This document shows, in pieces, positions 1 through 7,147 of a stretch of 42,533 nucleotides of DNA; position 1 is the stretch's first letter, and every line of letters starts with the position of its first letter. The notes beneath the pieces are model-generated. The model worked only from the letters and a program-made list of their open reading frames with translations, had not been told where the DNA came from and made no database searches. A program made the position numbers and the translations under genes. This DNA is from a virus: positions 1 to 42,533 of the IMG/VR virus record IMGVR_UViG_3300037468_000302; one strand, given 5' to 3'.

Positions 1-639
1 AAAGAGGCTCCCTCACGCACGCAGGAGACTGAGCAGCCAAAGCCTCCTAAGAAAGGTATGCCAGCCGACCAGCAACCCAAACCTTCACAGCAGAAGCCTG
101 GTGGATTTCCAACCGGAATGCCTGGGAACTTTGGTGCTCCACAGGTTGAGCAGGTACTTACGAAAGATGAGTTGATACGGTTACTGGTAGATAAGCGTGT
201 GTTACCTGAATACCTAATCAACGATGAGCGTGTGAGCGTGTATGACAGTGAGGTTCATCTTACCAAGGAGAATCAGGAAGATGATGTTAAGTTTATCTGG
301 AGTAAAGGTATCCTAAAGGAAGTCAGGGTTAATCCGATAATTATACATTCTACTCTACCACAAGATTCTACAGGTTCTATAATTTCCGATGCCTTGGAAA
401 TCCAAGATTCTGGTGCGGATAAGATATTAGAGTATCTGAAGCAAAAAGAGACTGAGATATTCGAGTCCAAACGTGATATCAATGGCAAGCCTATCCCTGA
501 GGGGGAGGTAGTCAGAGGAGCCAGTGTTACCAGAACCACCATACGGGATGAGATAGAGCGTTGGAAGAAGCATCCTGTCCTGTCACATTATGTTCCAACA
601 GATGAAGAATTAGAAAAGTTGTTATCAGGAGGTAAGTAA
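1..639 (+). CDS. C-terminal part of a head-module protein, probably portal (5' end outside window)
   Basis: The reading frame is open from base 1, so the gene starts upstream; 212 codons are visible. The first 50 residues are a Pro/Gln/Lys-rich linker (EAPSRTQETEQPKPPKK, then repeated QKP/QQP), followed by a folded, charged domain beginning near LTKDELIRLLVDKRVLPEYL and ending in ELEKLLSGGK. An internal ATG at 58 lies inside the linker and has no good ribosome site, so I do not take it as the start. It precedes the beta-sandwich and head-morphogenesis genes by a 1-nt overlap, the position where portal genes sit in many siphovirus-like head modules. The portal assignment rests on context and a loose resemblance of the C-terminal region, not on a clear motif. 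Confidence 0.5.
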   Translation, partial: KEAPSRTQETEQPKPPKKGMPADQQPKPSQQKPGGFPTGMPGNFGAPQVEQVLTKDELIRLLVDKRVLPEYLINDERVSVYDSEVHLTKENQEDDVKFIWSKGILKEVRVNPIIIHSTLPQDSTGSIISDALEIQDSGADKILEYLKQKETEIFESKRDINGKPIPEGEVVRGASVTRTTIRDEIERWKKHPVLSHYVPTDEELEKLLSGGK

Positions 640-1253
640 TGCCATCAGCAGCGGAAATTTATCTGCGTAGAATTTTGGATTTGGTGGAAGCAGGATTTAC
701 AACCACTCCCATTCACATTGAAATTGCCGATGAAGACCAAAAGGATGCTATAACAGGAGCAATGGTAAGTATAGAAGTGATTCACCATGAGGTGCATGAA
801 GGTGAGATGTTCTATGCTGAGCATGTTAACACAAATGTAGCAAATGCTGTTAGCTTAGATATTCTCATAACCACTGGAGCAAAGTATGACCATATAGTAT
901 TCAATTTGGGTGTTGGAGGGCAGACATTAGTATATCTGTATGAAGGTCCTAATGCCTCTGGTGGAACATCGGTCCCGATATACAACATGAATCGTCCATC
1001 AGCCAATGCTCCGTTGTCCATAGTCACTCATACACCATCTGTAGTCGCAACTGGTTCTGTTGCTCTTGTGAACGGAAGGCTGTTAGCAGGAGGAACAAGT
1101 CCTCAAACTCGTGTTGGAGCAGGTGTGCGTGCTGGTACAGAATTTATCCTCAAGCCTAGCACAAAGTATTTGATTAGAGCTACTAACAACAGTGGTGCTG
1201 GGATTGCTATAAATATCGCGCTAGAATTCTATGAAGAAGCTGTTAATGCGTGA
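639..1253 (+). CDS. Beta-sandwich head-associated protein (decoration or fibre-like)
   Basis: A 204-residue protein. A short N-terminal part is followed by HHEVHEGEMFYAEHVNTNVANA, a run of alternating hydrophobic/polar strands, LYEGPNASGGTSVPIYNMNRPS and a closing strand set ending in KPSTKYLIRATNNSG. This matches my memory of a common phage head-module family of unknown detailed role, in which a jelly-roll-like domain carries the HxVHEG...LYEG...YNxNR...LKPxTxYLxRxTN pattern. It overlaps the upstream gene by one base and is followed by the head-morphogenesis gene. A capsid-surface or head-completion role is inferred from family and position. No catalytic residues are visible. Confidence 0.6.
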   Translation: MPSAAEIYLRRILDLVEAGFTTTPIHIEIADEDQKDAITGAMVSIEVIHHEVHEGEMFYAEHVNTNVANAVSLDILITTGAKYDHIVFNLGVGGQTLVYLYEGPNASGGTSVPIYNMNRPSANAPLSIVTHTPSVVATGSVALVNGRLLAGGTSPQTRVGAGVRAGTEFILKPSTKYLIRATNNSGAGIAINIALEFYEEAVNA

Positions 1254-1888
1254 TGGAAATAGTTACTAAGCAGTTCCCGATAGATGATGCTTCTAAACAG
1301 ACACTGATAGATATTCGCATATCTATTTTCGGAGATGATTCCGCAGGTCTTGCGGAAAAGGTGTTCACTGGAGATATTTCCGTGGGACAGTTCGAGGAAT
1401 CCATGAAGAAGCTAATACGGGAGTTGCATTCCTCGGTCGCAGCGATAGGTAAAGGTGGTTGGAACGAGATGACCTGGCAAGATTGGGGAAGGCTTGGTCC
1501 TCAGTTGAAAGAGCAATATAGATATTTGCACGGATTTGCCGAGTATATTACAGCTAACAAGGATACAGTATCGCTTGAGTATCTGAAGGCTAGAGCAGGT
1601 ATGTACGGAAATGCCACTCACTCTGCAATCATGATGGCAGTAGGTATAGAGATTTCCAAGATGTTGCCATGGTTACCAGGTGACTTATCTACGGAATGTG
1701 GTGGGAACTGCAAATGCCGATGGTTACTATCAATTATAGGCACGTCCGAAACTACTAACACAGTCCAAGCAGTATGGAGACTCACTCCCGCAGAGCACTG
1801 CGAGACCTGCGCAACAAGGAACGGGCATACGGTTATGTTTGAGTTAGATAAATCAATTCCTGTTCCAGAGATGATAGGATTCAGATAG
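1253..1888 (+). CDS. Putative head-morphogenesis (minor head) protein with Cys clusters
   Basis: About 211 residues if it starts at ATG 1253, which overlaps the upstream stop in a TGATG junction; GTG at 1250 is an alternative. The C-terminal third has CGGNCKCRWLL followed by HCETCATRNGHTVMF and a closing PVPEM. The pattern CxxNCKCxW...CxTCxxRNGxxxxF is typical of phage minor-head/morphogenesis proteins found after the portal gene, and the Cys pairs probably bind a metal or form disulphides. The N-terminal half looks helical. The neighbourhood (portal-like gene before, prohead protease and capsid after) supports the role; the exact biochemical function is not known. Confidence 0.6.
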   Translation: MEIVTKQFPIDDASKQTLIDIRISIFGDDSAGLAEKVFTGDISVGQFEESMKKLIRELHSSVAAIGKGGWNEMTWQDWGRLGPQLKEQYRYLHGFAEYITANKDTVSLEYLKARAGMYGNATHSAIMMAVGIEISKMLPWLPGDLSTECGGNCKCRWLLSIIGTSETTNTVQAVWRLTPAEHCETCATRNGHTVMFELDKSIPVPEMIGFR

Positions 1889-1898
1889 GAGTAATACT

Positions 1899-2444
1899 AT
1901 GAAACTAATACTTGTAAACAAAGGTGGTAGTGGTTCAGGAGACTTTGGTCATTCAGGACGACCTGGTCAAGTAGGAGGTTCATCTGGAGGCAAGGGTGGT
2001 GGAAGTAGGTATGGCATGCCGAGAGGTCTCAAACCAGGAAATCCCAGTTATCGTGCTGGTGCTGCAAAGAAACTGACTGATGCAGAGATTGATGATGCAC
2101 AAAGTGCTTATGATACTGGCTTCAGTAGTAGGACCAAAGGTATCAAGGCATATGCTAGACAAGGGTTAGAGCATCCCACAATAAAAGCAATAAGAGAGAA
2201 ATATGCCAAAATTATTCCGGATTATGAGTTGACTGCATTTGCTGTTTATATCACAAATGCTAAGATGAATGGAGCATTGTTAGGTATGGCCTCCGGTCCC
2301 TTTACTACTTATGGTCAACAGGCATGGGATGAATTTATTTCAAATACCGAAATTGGACGCACTATATATCACAGGATGCGACCTAATACACTGCACAATT
2401 GGTCTTTAGCAGTTCAAGCCATAGATGATTTTGCCAAGGATTAA
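1899..2444 (+). CDS. Tagged head-module protein of unknown function (Gly-rich tag, copy A)
   Basis: A 181-residue protein with a good AGGAG ribosome site 7-8 nt before the ATG. Residues 8-28 are the Gly-rich tag K-G-G-x-G-S-G..G-H-[AS]-G-R-P-G..G-G-S, then a Gly/Ser linker, then a predicted helical domain from about residue 55 (KKLTDAEIDDAQSAYDTGF) to the end. The first ten residues (MKLILVNKGG) are identical to those of the protein at 10141, and the DNA of the two tags is also close. I do not recognise the C-terminal domain. All tag-bearing genes in this window lie in the head module, which suggests a capsid location for their products; this is inference. Confidence 0.6.
   Translation: MKLILVNKGGSGSGDFGHSGRPGQVGGSSGGKGGGSRYGMPRGLKPGNPSYRAGAAKKLTDAEIDDAQSAYDTGFSSRTKGIKAYARQGLEHPTIKAIREKYAKIIPDYELTAFAVYITNAKMNGALLGMASGPFTTYGQQAWDEFISNTEIGRTIYHRMRPNTLHNWSLAVQAIDDFAKD
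1920..1982 (+). repeat. Gly-rich protein tag, copy A
   Basis: In-frame DNA coding for the 21-residue tag K-G-G-x-G-S-G-[DF]-F/H..G-H..G-x-x-G-x-x-G-G-S near the N-terminus of the host protein. Three more copies occur at 5961, 6567 and 10162. Confidence 0.8.
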
Positions 2445-2446
2445 TA

Positions 2447-3190
2447 ATGATTGCTGCTTACATGATTTTGCATTATGGCATAGAGTGGTTAAAGTGGTCT
2501 GTTCGGTCAGTTATAAGCCAGGTAGATGAATTTCACATATTTTACACACCTCGTCCATCGCACGGATTTGATACTAAGTATCAGAATCCAGAGACTAGAG
2601 AGCAATTATATTCCGCAGTAGCAAGTGGAATAGGTAATGGTCTGTTTTGGCACGATTGTAATGACAGGTTCCAGCATGAGGGTTATCATAGGGAATTTGC
2701 TGCTAAGACCTGCATTGACAGGGGAGCAGATACAATAGTAGTGGTAGATGCGGATGAGATATGGCCAGCGGACGTCCTGAAGACAGCCTTGGAAATAAGT
2801 TATGCTACAGATGTTCATTCTTTCAGGATAGGTATGAGGCATTTCTGGCGTTCTCTGAAATGGGTGTGTGACGACCCAGCTTGTCCTACCAGGATTATAA
2901 AGCCTAACAAACACGATATGTCTGAAGCCTATCTGCCTGGTAAAGTATTTCATATGGGCTATGCTCAGACTCCTGATATAATATTCTATAAAATGCAGAT
3001 ACATGGTCACCTATCGGAATGGAGACCCGAATGGTATAAGGAAAAGTTCTTGCATTGGGAGCCAGGAATTATAGATGTACACCCCACGTGTAAGGAAAAT
3101 TACTGGCATCCTGAACCTTATGTAGATGAAAATGATGTACTAAAGAACCTTGTTTGGGACCACCCATACTATACAACGGAGCTAATATGA
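2447..3190 (+). CDS. Glycosyltransferase-like protein (GT-A/GT2 type)
   Basis: A 247-residue protein. It begins with IAAYMILHYGIEWLKWSVRSVISQVDEFHIFYTPRP, as in glycosyltransferases that modify a nucleotide-sugar fold, and has TIVVVDADEIWP at about residues 96-107, where DAD is the DxD-like metal/nucleotide-sugar motif followed by a conserved Glu. The C-terminus is rich in His and Trp. The sugar donor and acceptor cannot be inferred. It is the first gene of a run (2447-5943) inserted among head genes that also holds two methyltransferase-like genes and two more glycosyltransferase-like genes, so modification of virion proteins or of the modified DNA base is possible. Confidence 0.6.
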   Translation: MIAAYMILHYGIEWLKWSVRSVISQVDEFHIFYTPRPSHGFDTKYQNPETREQLYSAVASGIGNGLFWHDCNDRFQHEGYHREFAAKTCIDRGADTIVVVDADEIWPADVLKTALEISYATDVHSFRIGMRHFWRSLKWVCDDPACPTRIIKPNKHDMSEAYLPGKVFHMGYAQTPDIIFYKMQIHGHLSEWRPEWYKEKFLHWEPGIIDVHPTCKENYWHPEPYVDENDVLKNLVWDHPYYTTELI

Positions 3191-3780
3191 TGATTAACAA
3201 GTTTACATTGATAAATCTAGCTAACAGAATTGTGGCAGAACCTGGATTAGGACATTCTTCTATGGTAATCAATCCATGGGAGAGTGAAGCTAGATATCCA
3301 AGATTTCTTAGGCAACTGATGAAAGAGCTGGATTTGAAAGTGGCTGTGGAGTGTGGAGTTTACTTAGGAATCTCGACGGAATACATGATTTTATCCAGTG
3401 ATGACAGTTTCGTCATAGGTATCGATTGGGAGTTACGGTTAGAGAACATTGGTCCTATTTATGACCGACATACCAAGAACGTGATATTTCTGAATCATGA
3501 TACCACTGATGCAGGGAATAAGGTTTGTGAGTTGTTAGAAGGCAGGACAATTGACTTGCTATTCTTGGACTCCACGCATGATGGTGTAACTCCTAAGAAG
3601 GAATTTGAGCAATATAAGCCTATGTTCTCAGATACAACTGTCGTAGTATGCGACGATATTGGTGATACGCTTATGCAGGACTTTTGGACTTGGCTTCCTG
3701 GAGAGAAAGTTGAGCTGAACAATTTGCACTTGAGCTATGGTGCGAGCGTTGGGTTTGGTGCAAGTATAGTGAAGAAATAG
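3187..3780 (+). CDS. Class I SAM-dependent methyltransferase-like protein
   Basis: A 197-residue protein started at ATG 3187, overlapping the upstream stop in ATGA with a GGAG sequence 6-7 nt before it; an in-frame ATG further upstream (3154) would create a longer overlap. VAVECGVYLGISTEYM (near residues 48-63) is the Gly-rich motif I with the acidic residue and GxxxGxST of the class I fold (Methyltransf_24/cephalosporin hydroxylase-like). FVIGIDWE is motif II, and IDLLFLDSTHDGVTPKKEFEQY is the typical later strand with D-x-x-H. It lies between a glycosyltransferase and an FkbM-like methyltransferase. The substrate is unknown; sugar O-methylation of a phage-made glycan would fit the neighbours (inference). 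Confidence 0.65.
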   Translation: MMINKFTLINLANRIVAEPGLGHSSMVINPWESEARYPRFLRQLMKELDLKVAVECGVYLGISTEYMILSSDDSFVIGIDWELRLENIGPIYDRHTKNVIFLNHDTTDAGNKVCELLEGRTIDLLFLDSTHDGVTPKKEFEQYKPMFSDTTVVVCDDIGDTLMQDFWTWLPGEKVELNNLHLSYGASVGFGASIVKK

Positions 3781-3782
3781 CT

Positions 3783-4568
3783 ATGTTACTAGAGCACATA
3801 CATAACAAGTATTCTCAGTTTGGTGAAGATGGGATAATAGCCTATCTTTTCCAACTTATAGGTGAGTCTACCAGGTCTTGCTTAGAGGTAGGAGCAGGGG
3901 ATGGTGTTACTAACAGCAATACTAGGCTATTATTCGAAAATGGTTGGAGGTCTTTGCAGATAGAGAATGATGGTGGTGTTTATGAGGCATTAGTCCGCAA
4001 TACACAGCAATATGACAATGTGAAGACAGTATTGGCTAAAGTATCTTCTGTGAATTTTAGCAGCATGATAACGGAAAATGGATTTACCACATGTGATTTT
4101 ATGGTTATAGACGTGGACGGAGATGACTATCACCTGTGGAATAGTATGGTATCTGCTTGTCATCCTAGAGTTGTGATGATAGAATATAATCCTACATTTC
4201 CATTCAATGTTGAGTATATACAGAAAGAAGGCTTGCGGATAGGTAGTAGTTCTTATGCCTTATGGAAGCTTGGTAGGAGCAAAGATTATCATCTGGTTTG
4301 CATGACTCAAACCAATTGTATATTTGTGGACAATTATACGTTCTTACTGCATAAGACTGAGCTGAGATACCCATATATTCTTCTGTATAGTATGGGTGTA
4401 ATGGAAAATTATTATCCTCGTGATTATGATATGCACATATACTTTGACGGACCATGGGATTTCACAGGAAAGAGGCTGGAGTCTGTGCATCAATTGAATC
4501 ATATGGCACACAAGAACATCACTCATAACAAACCATCTGACTTACAGGAAATGCTATGGCAGACATAA
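3783..4568 (+). CDS. FkbM-family methyltransferase-like protein
   Basis: A 261-residue protein. The N-terminus NKYSQFGEDGIIAYLFQLIGE and the motif CLEVGAGDGVTNSNTRLLFENGW are characteristic of FkbM-type SAM methyltransferases (SQ-GED at the start, E-x-G-A-x-D-G as the SAM loop). DFMVIDVDGDDYHLW fits the D-x-D-G-x-D strand of this family. FkbM enzymes usually O-methylate sugars or polyketides. The gene starts 2 nt after the previous stop and overlaps the next glycosyltransferase by 13 nt, so it is very likely co-expressed with them. The C-terminal 80 residues have no recognisable motif. Confidence 0.7.
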   Translation: MLLEHIHNKYSQFGEDGIIAYLFQLIGESTRSCLEVGAGDGVTNSNTRLLFENGWRSLQIENDGGVYEALVRNTQQYDNVKTVLAKVSSVNFSSMITENGFTTCDFMVIDVDGDDYHLWNSMVSACHPRVVMIEYNPTFPFNVEYIQKEGLRIGSSSYALWKLGRSKDYHLVCMTQTNCIFVDNYTFLLHKTELRYPYILLYSMGVMENYYPRDYDMHIYFDGPWDFTGKRLESVHQLNHMAHKNITHNKPSDLQEMLWQT

Positions 4569-5161
4569 CGGTTATTATCCCTCACAAGATTATGCCTGAG
4601 AATGACAAGGCATTATTGCTTAACATAAATGCACTTATGCAGAACTCTTGTTCAGTCTTGGAAATAATTATTGATACTACGCTCGGAGACCCGTATGTTA
4701 TATACAACGAGTCAGCCAAGATTGCCAGGTCTAATATAATAGTGTTCACGAATTCTGACGTTATAATGGCACCTGATTGGGATAGACCATTTATAGACCA
4801 TATGCAGGATAACGCTATACTTACAGGTTATCTTGTGGAGCCAGGAAATGTTGGAGTTGCTCTTGAGAACATTGATAAGGATTTTGGCAAGACTCCTGAT
4901 ACTTTTGACAGAAACGCATTCGAATCCTTTGCTATGGGAAGTGACAAACCTGCAATAAAGGAACAGCGTGGTTGGTATATGCCTTGTGCGTTCAAGAGGG
5001 ATTGGTTCATAGGTACTGGAGGATTTGATACATCTGTTCCGTTCCCGCATCCTAGTGACATAGCGTTCTGGAACAAGTGTGTTAGAGAATTAGGTACTAA
5101 GCTACTCCGTGTCAATTCGTTTGCTTATCATTTTCAAGCTCTCAGCCATAGAGGATATTAG
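4556..5161 (+). CDS. Glycosyltransferase-like protein (GT2)
   Basis: A 201-residue protein. DITVIIPHKIMPENDKALLLNINALMQNS resembles the first strand/helix of GT2 enzymes, and NIIVFTNSDVIMAPDW contains the nucleotide-sugar/metal motif in the form NSD. RGWYMPCAFKRDWFIGTGGFDTSVPFPHPSDIAFWNKC matches the region where GT2 enzymes carry the acceptor-side G-G-F-D and E/D-D-x-x-F/W motifs. It is short for the family, lacking a C-terminal extension. It overlaps both neighbours. Donor and acceptor are unknown. Confidence 0.65.
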   Translation: MADITVIIPHKIMPENDKALLLNINALMQNSCSVLEIIIDTTLGDPYVIYNESAKIARSNIIVFTNSDVIMAPDWDRPFIDHMQDNAILTGYLVEPGNVGVALENIDKDFGKTPDTFDRNAFESFAMGSDKPAIKEQRGWYMPCAFKRDWFIGTGGFDTSVPFPHPSDIAFWNKCVRELGTKLLRVNSFAYHFQALSHRGY

Positions 5162-5943
5162 TGCTAATAATAGCGACGTATGTAGATAACCTAGAGTATG
5201 GTGCATACAATATCCCTTTTCTGATAAACAATTGGGATGCTGATAAGGTTATAATATTCTCTGGCAGCAGCACCACAACCGATATCCTGCATACTCAGCT
5301 TGGGGAGAAAGTTTCTGTCATAGAACTAGGTATTCATATTCACACTCCTACAGATATCCCAAAGGCATTTAATGCTAGTGTGGATTATAGTTATAACATA
5401 TTGAAGACTGATGCATTGATATTTGTTCATGGAGATACTCACATTTCCAAGGCTTGTATGCAATTCCTGAAATTCACATATAATAAATCCCAGGCAGTGA
5501 GTATGATTTATGACCATGTACAGTTATATAGTTATATGTGGGTTGCTCATCCAGCAGTCATATTATCTAATACGGACTGCATAGTAAAGTGGGATGAGAC
5601 CAATGATGGTGGAGCATTGGACGGTATTTATGAGGGTAAGAAGAATTATATACATAACTACTACGATAGAGACATGATTCATGATATAGGCTATTTTACG
5701 ATAGACCAGTATGTGAAGAAGACATTCAGTCATAATCATATTTGGACAGACCCGTTCAAAACACATATATTAAAGCTGTTTGAGAAAGATAGGCAAGCAG
5801 CATTACATTTGGTATATACTAAGATAAAAGAGTATTGTCCTCTAGTTCCCATACGACAGGAACCTTATGCAGAGGTATTAGACTATTTCCAAGTTTGGCA
5901 AGAGTTTATTATGTGTTCAGAAATAATGAGGAAAATGGCGTGA
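5161..5943 (+). CDS. Glycosyltransferase-like protein
   Basis: A 260-residue protein starting at GTG 5161, which shares its first base with the TAG stop of the upstream gene. LIIATYVDNLEYGAYNIPFLINNWDADKVIIFSG looks like a GT-A N-terminus, and ALIFVHGDTHISKACMQFLKF contains the G-D-T-H equivalent of the metal-binding motif. The C-terminal half (DPFKTHILKLFEKDRQAALHL) is helical. It resembles, but is not clearly within, GT2. It is translationally coupled to the double-tag effector-like gene that follows through a GTGA overlap. Confidence 0.5.
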   Translation: MLIIATYVDNLEYGAYNIPFLINNWDADKVIIFSGSSTTTDILHTQLGEKVSVIELGIHIHTPTDIPKAFNASVDYSYNILKTDALIFVHGDTHISKACMQFLKFTYNKSQAVSMIYDHVQLYSYMWVAHPAVILSNTDCIVKWDETNDGGALDGIYEGKKNYIHNYYDRDMIHDIGYFTIDQYVKKTFSHNHIWTDPFKTHILKLFEKDRQAALHLVYTKIKEYCPLVPIRQEPYAEVLDYFQVWQEFIMCSEIMRKMA

Positions 5944-7121
5944 GAACTGCAGTAGTTACTAAAGGTGGTCCAGGTTCAGGATTTCATGGTCACGCTGGAA
6001 TAGAAGGTCACCAAGGTGGTTCTTCGCATGATTTTAGTTCTGAGAAAAGAGTTCCTCAGATGAAAAGTCCTGGGTATGTCCAAATATATCATGGTACTTC
6101 GGCAGAATATGTAAAATCTATTGCTAGAGATGGTATAAAGAAAATGTCGGGAAATGCTTTGGGGTATGGTAACAATAGACCAGATAGTGTGTATTTTACA
6201 GCCGATAGAGATAGTGCTATGGCATATGGTGAGGGAAAGGCATCAGAACATTTAGGCAATTTTGCTGTAGTAGAGTTTGTAGTGCCAAAAGAATATGAAA
6301 AGGATGTAATATTTGACACTGAAGATTTTGAATATTTTGGGCAGGAACATAATTATAGATTAGAACAAGACATATCTACAAAATGGATAAGTGGCATAAC
6401 TATTTATAGCAGTGACAGCAAGAGAATAGGATACATTCCATTTATAGATGGTGAAGCCATATTTAGAAATATGCCAGACTTAGATAAATATGTGACACAA
6501 AAGCAAACACAAAAGAAATATTATGTTGTGGCTATCACAAATGTAAAGAAAAAGATTACGGTTACTAAAGGTGGACCAGGTTCAGGATTTCGTGGTCATG
6601 CTGGAAGACCAGGTAAAGTAGGAGGAAGTGCTTCTGGAAATTCTTGGTCACAAACTGAGCTGACTGGACTGGAAGATACATTACACAAATTTGTGGAGAT
6701 GACAGCGGTATCACCATTGAGCAGAGATTTACTCAAACATGGAGAATTCTTTAGACCACCTACACATAACAGTATGCCAGAAGGTATTAATAGAGGTGAG
6801 ATGAAGCAGTGTTATAGTAATGCTGCCCTGTATGCTAATGATGATAAAGGTTGGTATTATACGGAAGGTTATGCTATATCTGATAGTTTGCAAATTCCGA
6901 TAGAGCACGCTTGGATAACCACTAAAGATGGTCAGGTTATAGACCCCACTTGGAAGACTGATTTTGGTGGGATGGCATACTACGGTATAAGGATGAAATC
7001 TGAATTTGTTTGGGATACCTTGGCAAGAACTAGGTATTATGGTATATATTCAAACGACTATCTGGATAAGCATAGGTTGTATAAAAATGGTATTTCAGAA
7101 ACTGCTCTTGTGAAAGACTGA
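5940..7121 (+). CDS. Double-tagged protein: ADP-ribosyltransferase-like domain plus transglutaminase/papain-like domain
   Basis: About 393 residues from GTG 5940 (GTGA overlap). Upstream in-frame starts lie deep inside the previous gene, and only this start puts the tag at residues 8-28 as in the sister proteins. Domain 1 (about 45-170): YHGTSAEYVKSIARDGI with His51, then DSVYFTADRDSAMAYGEG with Tyr85 and VVEFVVPKE, the H..Y pattern of ADP-ribosyltransferase/RNA 2'-phosphotransferase folds. A second tag copy follows at about 210-230. Domain 2 (about 250-393): KQCYSNAA with Cys291, EHAWITT with His323 and VIDPTW with Asp335, a Cys-His-Asp triad in the order of transglutaminase/papain-like hydrolases. 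The two tag-plus-domain units look like a fusion of two ancestral tagged proteins. Catalysis is predicted, not shown. Confidence 0.65.
   Translation: MRTAVVTKGGPGSGFHGHAGIEGHQGGSSHDFSSEKRVPQMKSPGYVQIYHGTSAEYVKSIARDGIKKMSGNALGYGNNRPDSVYFTADRDSAMAYGEGKASEHLGNFAVVEFVVPKEYEKDVIFDTEDFEYFGQEHNYRLEQDISTKWISGITIYSSDSKRIGYIPFIDGEAIFRNMPDLDKYVTQKQTQKKYYVVAITNVKKKITVTKGGPGSGFRGHAGRPGKVGGSASGNSWSQTELTGLEDTLHKFVEMTAVSPLSRDLLKHGEFFRPPTHNSMPEGINRGEMKQCYSNAALYANDDKGWYYTEGYAISDSLQIPIEHAWITTKDGQVIDPTWKTDFGGMAYYGIRMKSEFVWDTLARTRYYGIYSNDYLDKHRLYKNGISETALVKD
5961..6023 (+). repeat. Gly-rich protein tag, copy B
   Basis: Codes for the K-G-G-P-G-S-G-F-H-G-H-A-G tag ending G-G-S, at the N-terminus of the ADP-ribosyltransferase-like protein. 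Confidence 0.8.
6567..6629 (+). repeat. Gly-rich protein tag, copy C (internal)
   Basis: Codes for a second full tag (K-G-G-P-G-S-G-F-R-G-H-A-G-R-P-G.. G-G-S) inside the same protein, immediately before the Cys-His-Asp domain. The preceding residues VKKKITVT echo the leader before copy B. Confidence 0.8.
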
Positions 7122-7127
7122 AGTATA

Positions 7128-7133
7128 TATAAT
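7128..7133 (+). promoter_or_regulatory. Possible -10 element before the protease-scaffold-capsid genes
   Basis: A TATAAT hexamer lies in an AT-rich spacer just upstream of the prohead protease start at 7148. No convincing -35 is seen at 16-18 nt, so this is weak. Confidence 0.25.
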
Positions 7134-7147
7134 TGGAGATAGGTATT

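Noticed and set aside
2447-5943. Idea that the glycosyltransferase block is a host O-antigen cassette
   Set aside because: The genes are interleaved and translationally coupled with phage head genes, share their DNA motifs (ATTTCCAA, no GATC), and lack mobile-element borders, so they look long resident in the phage.
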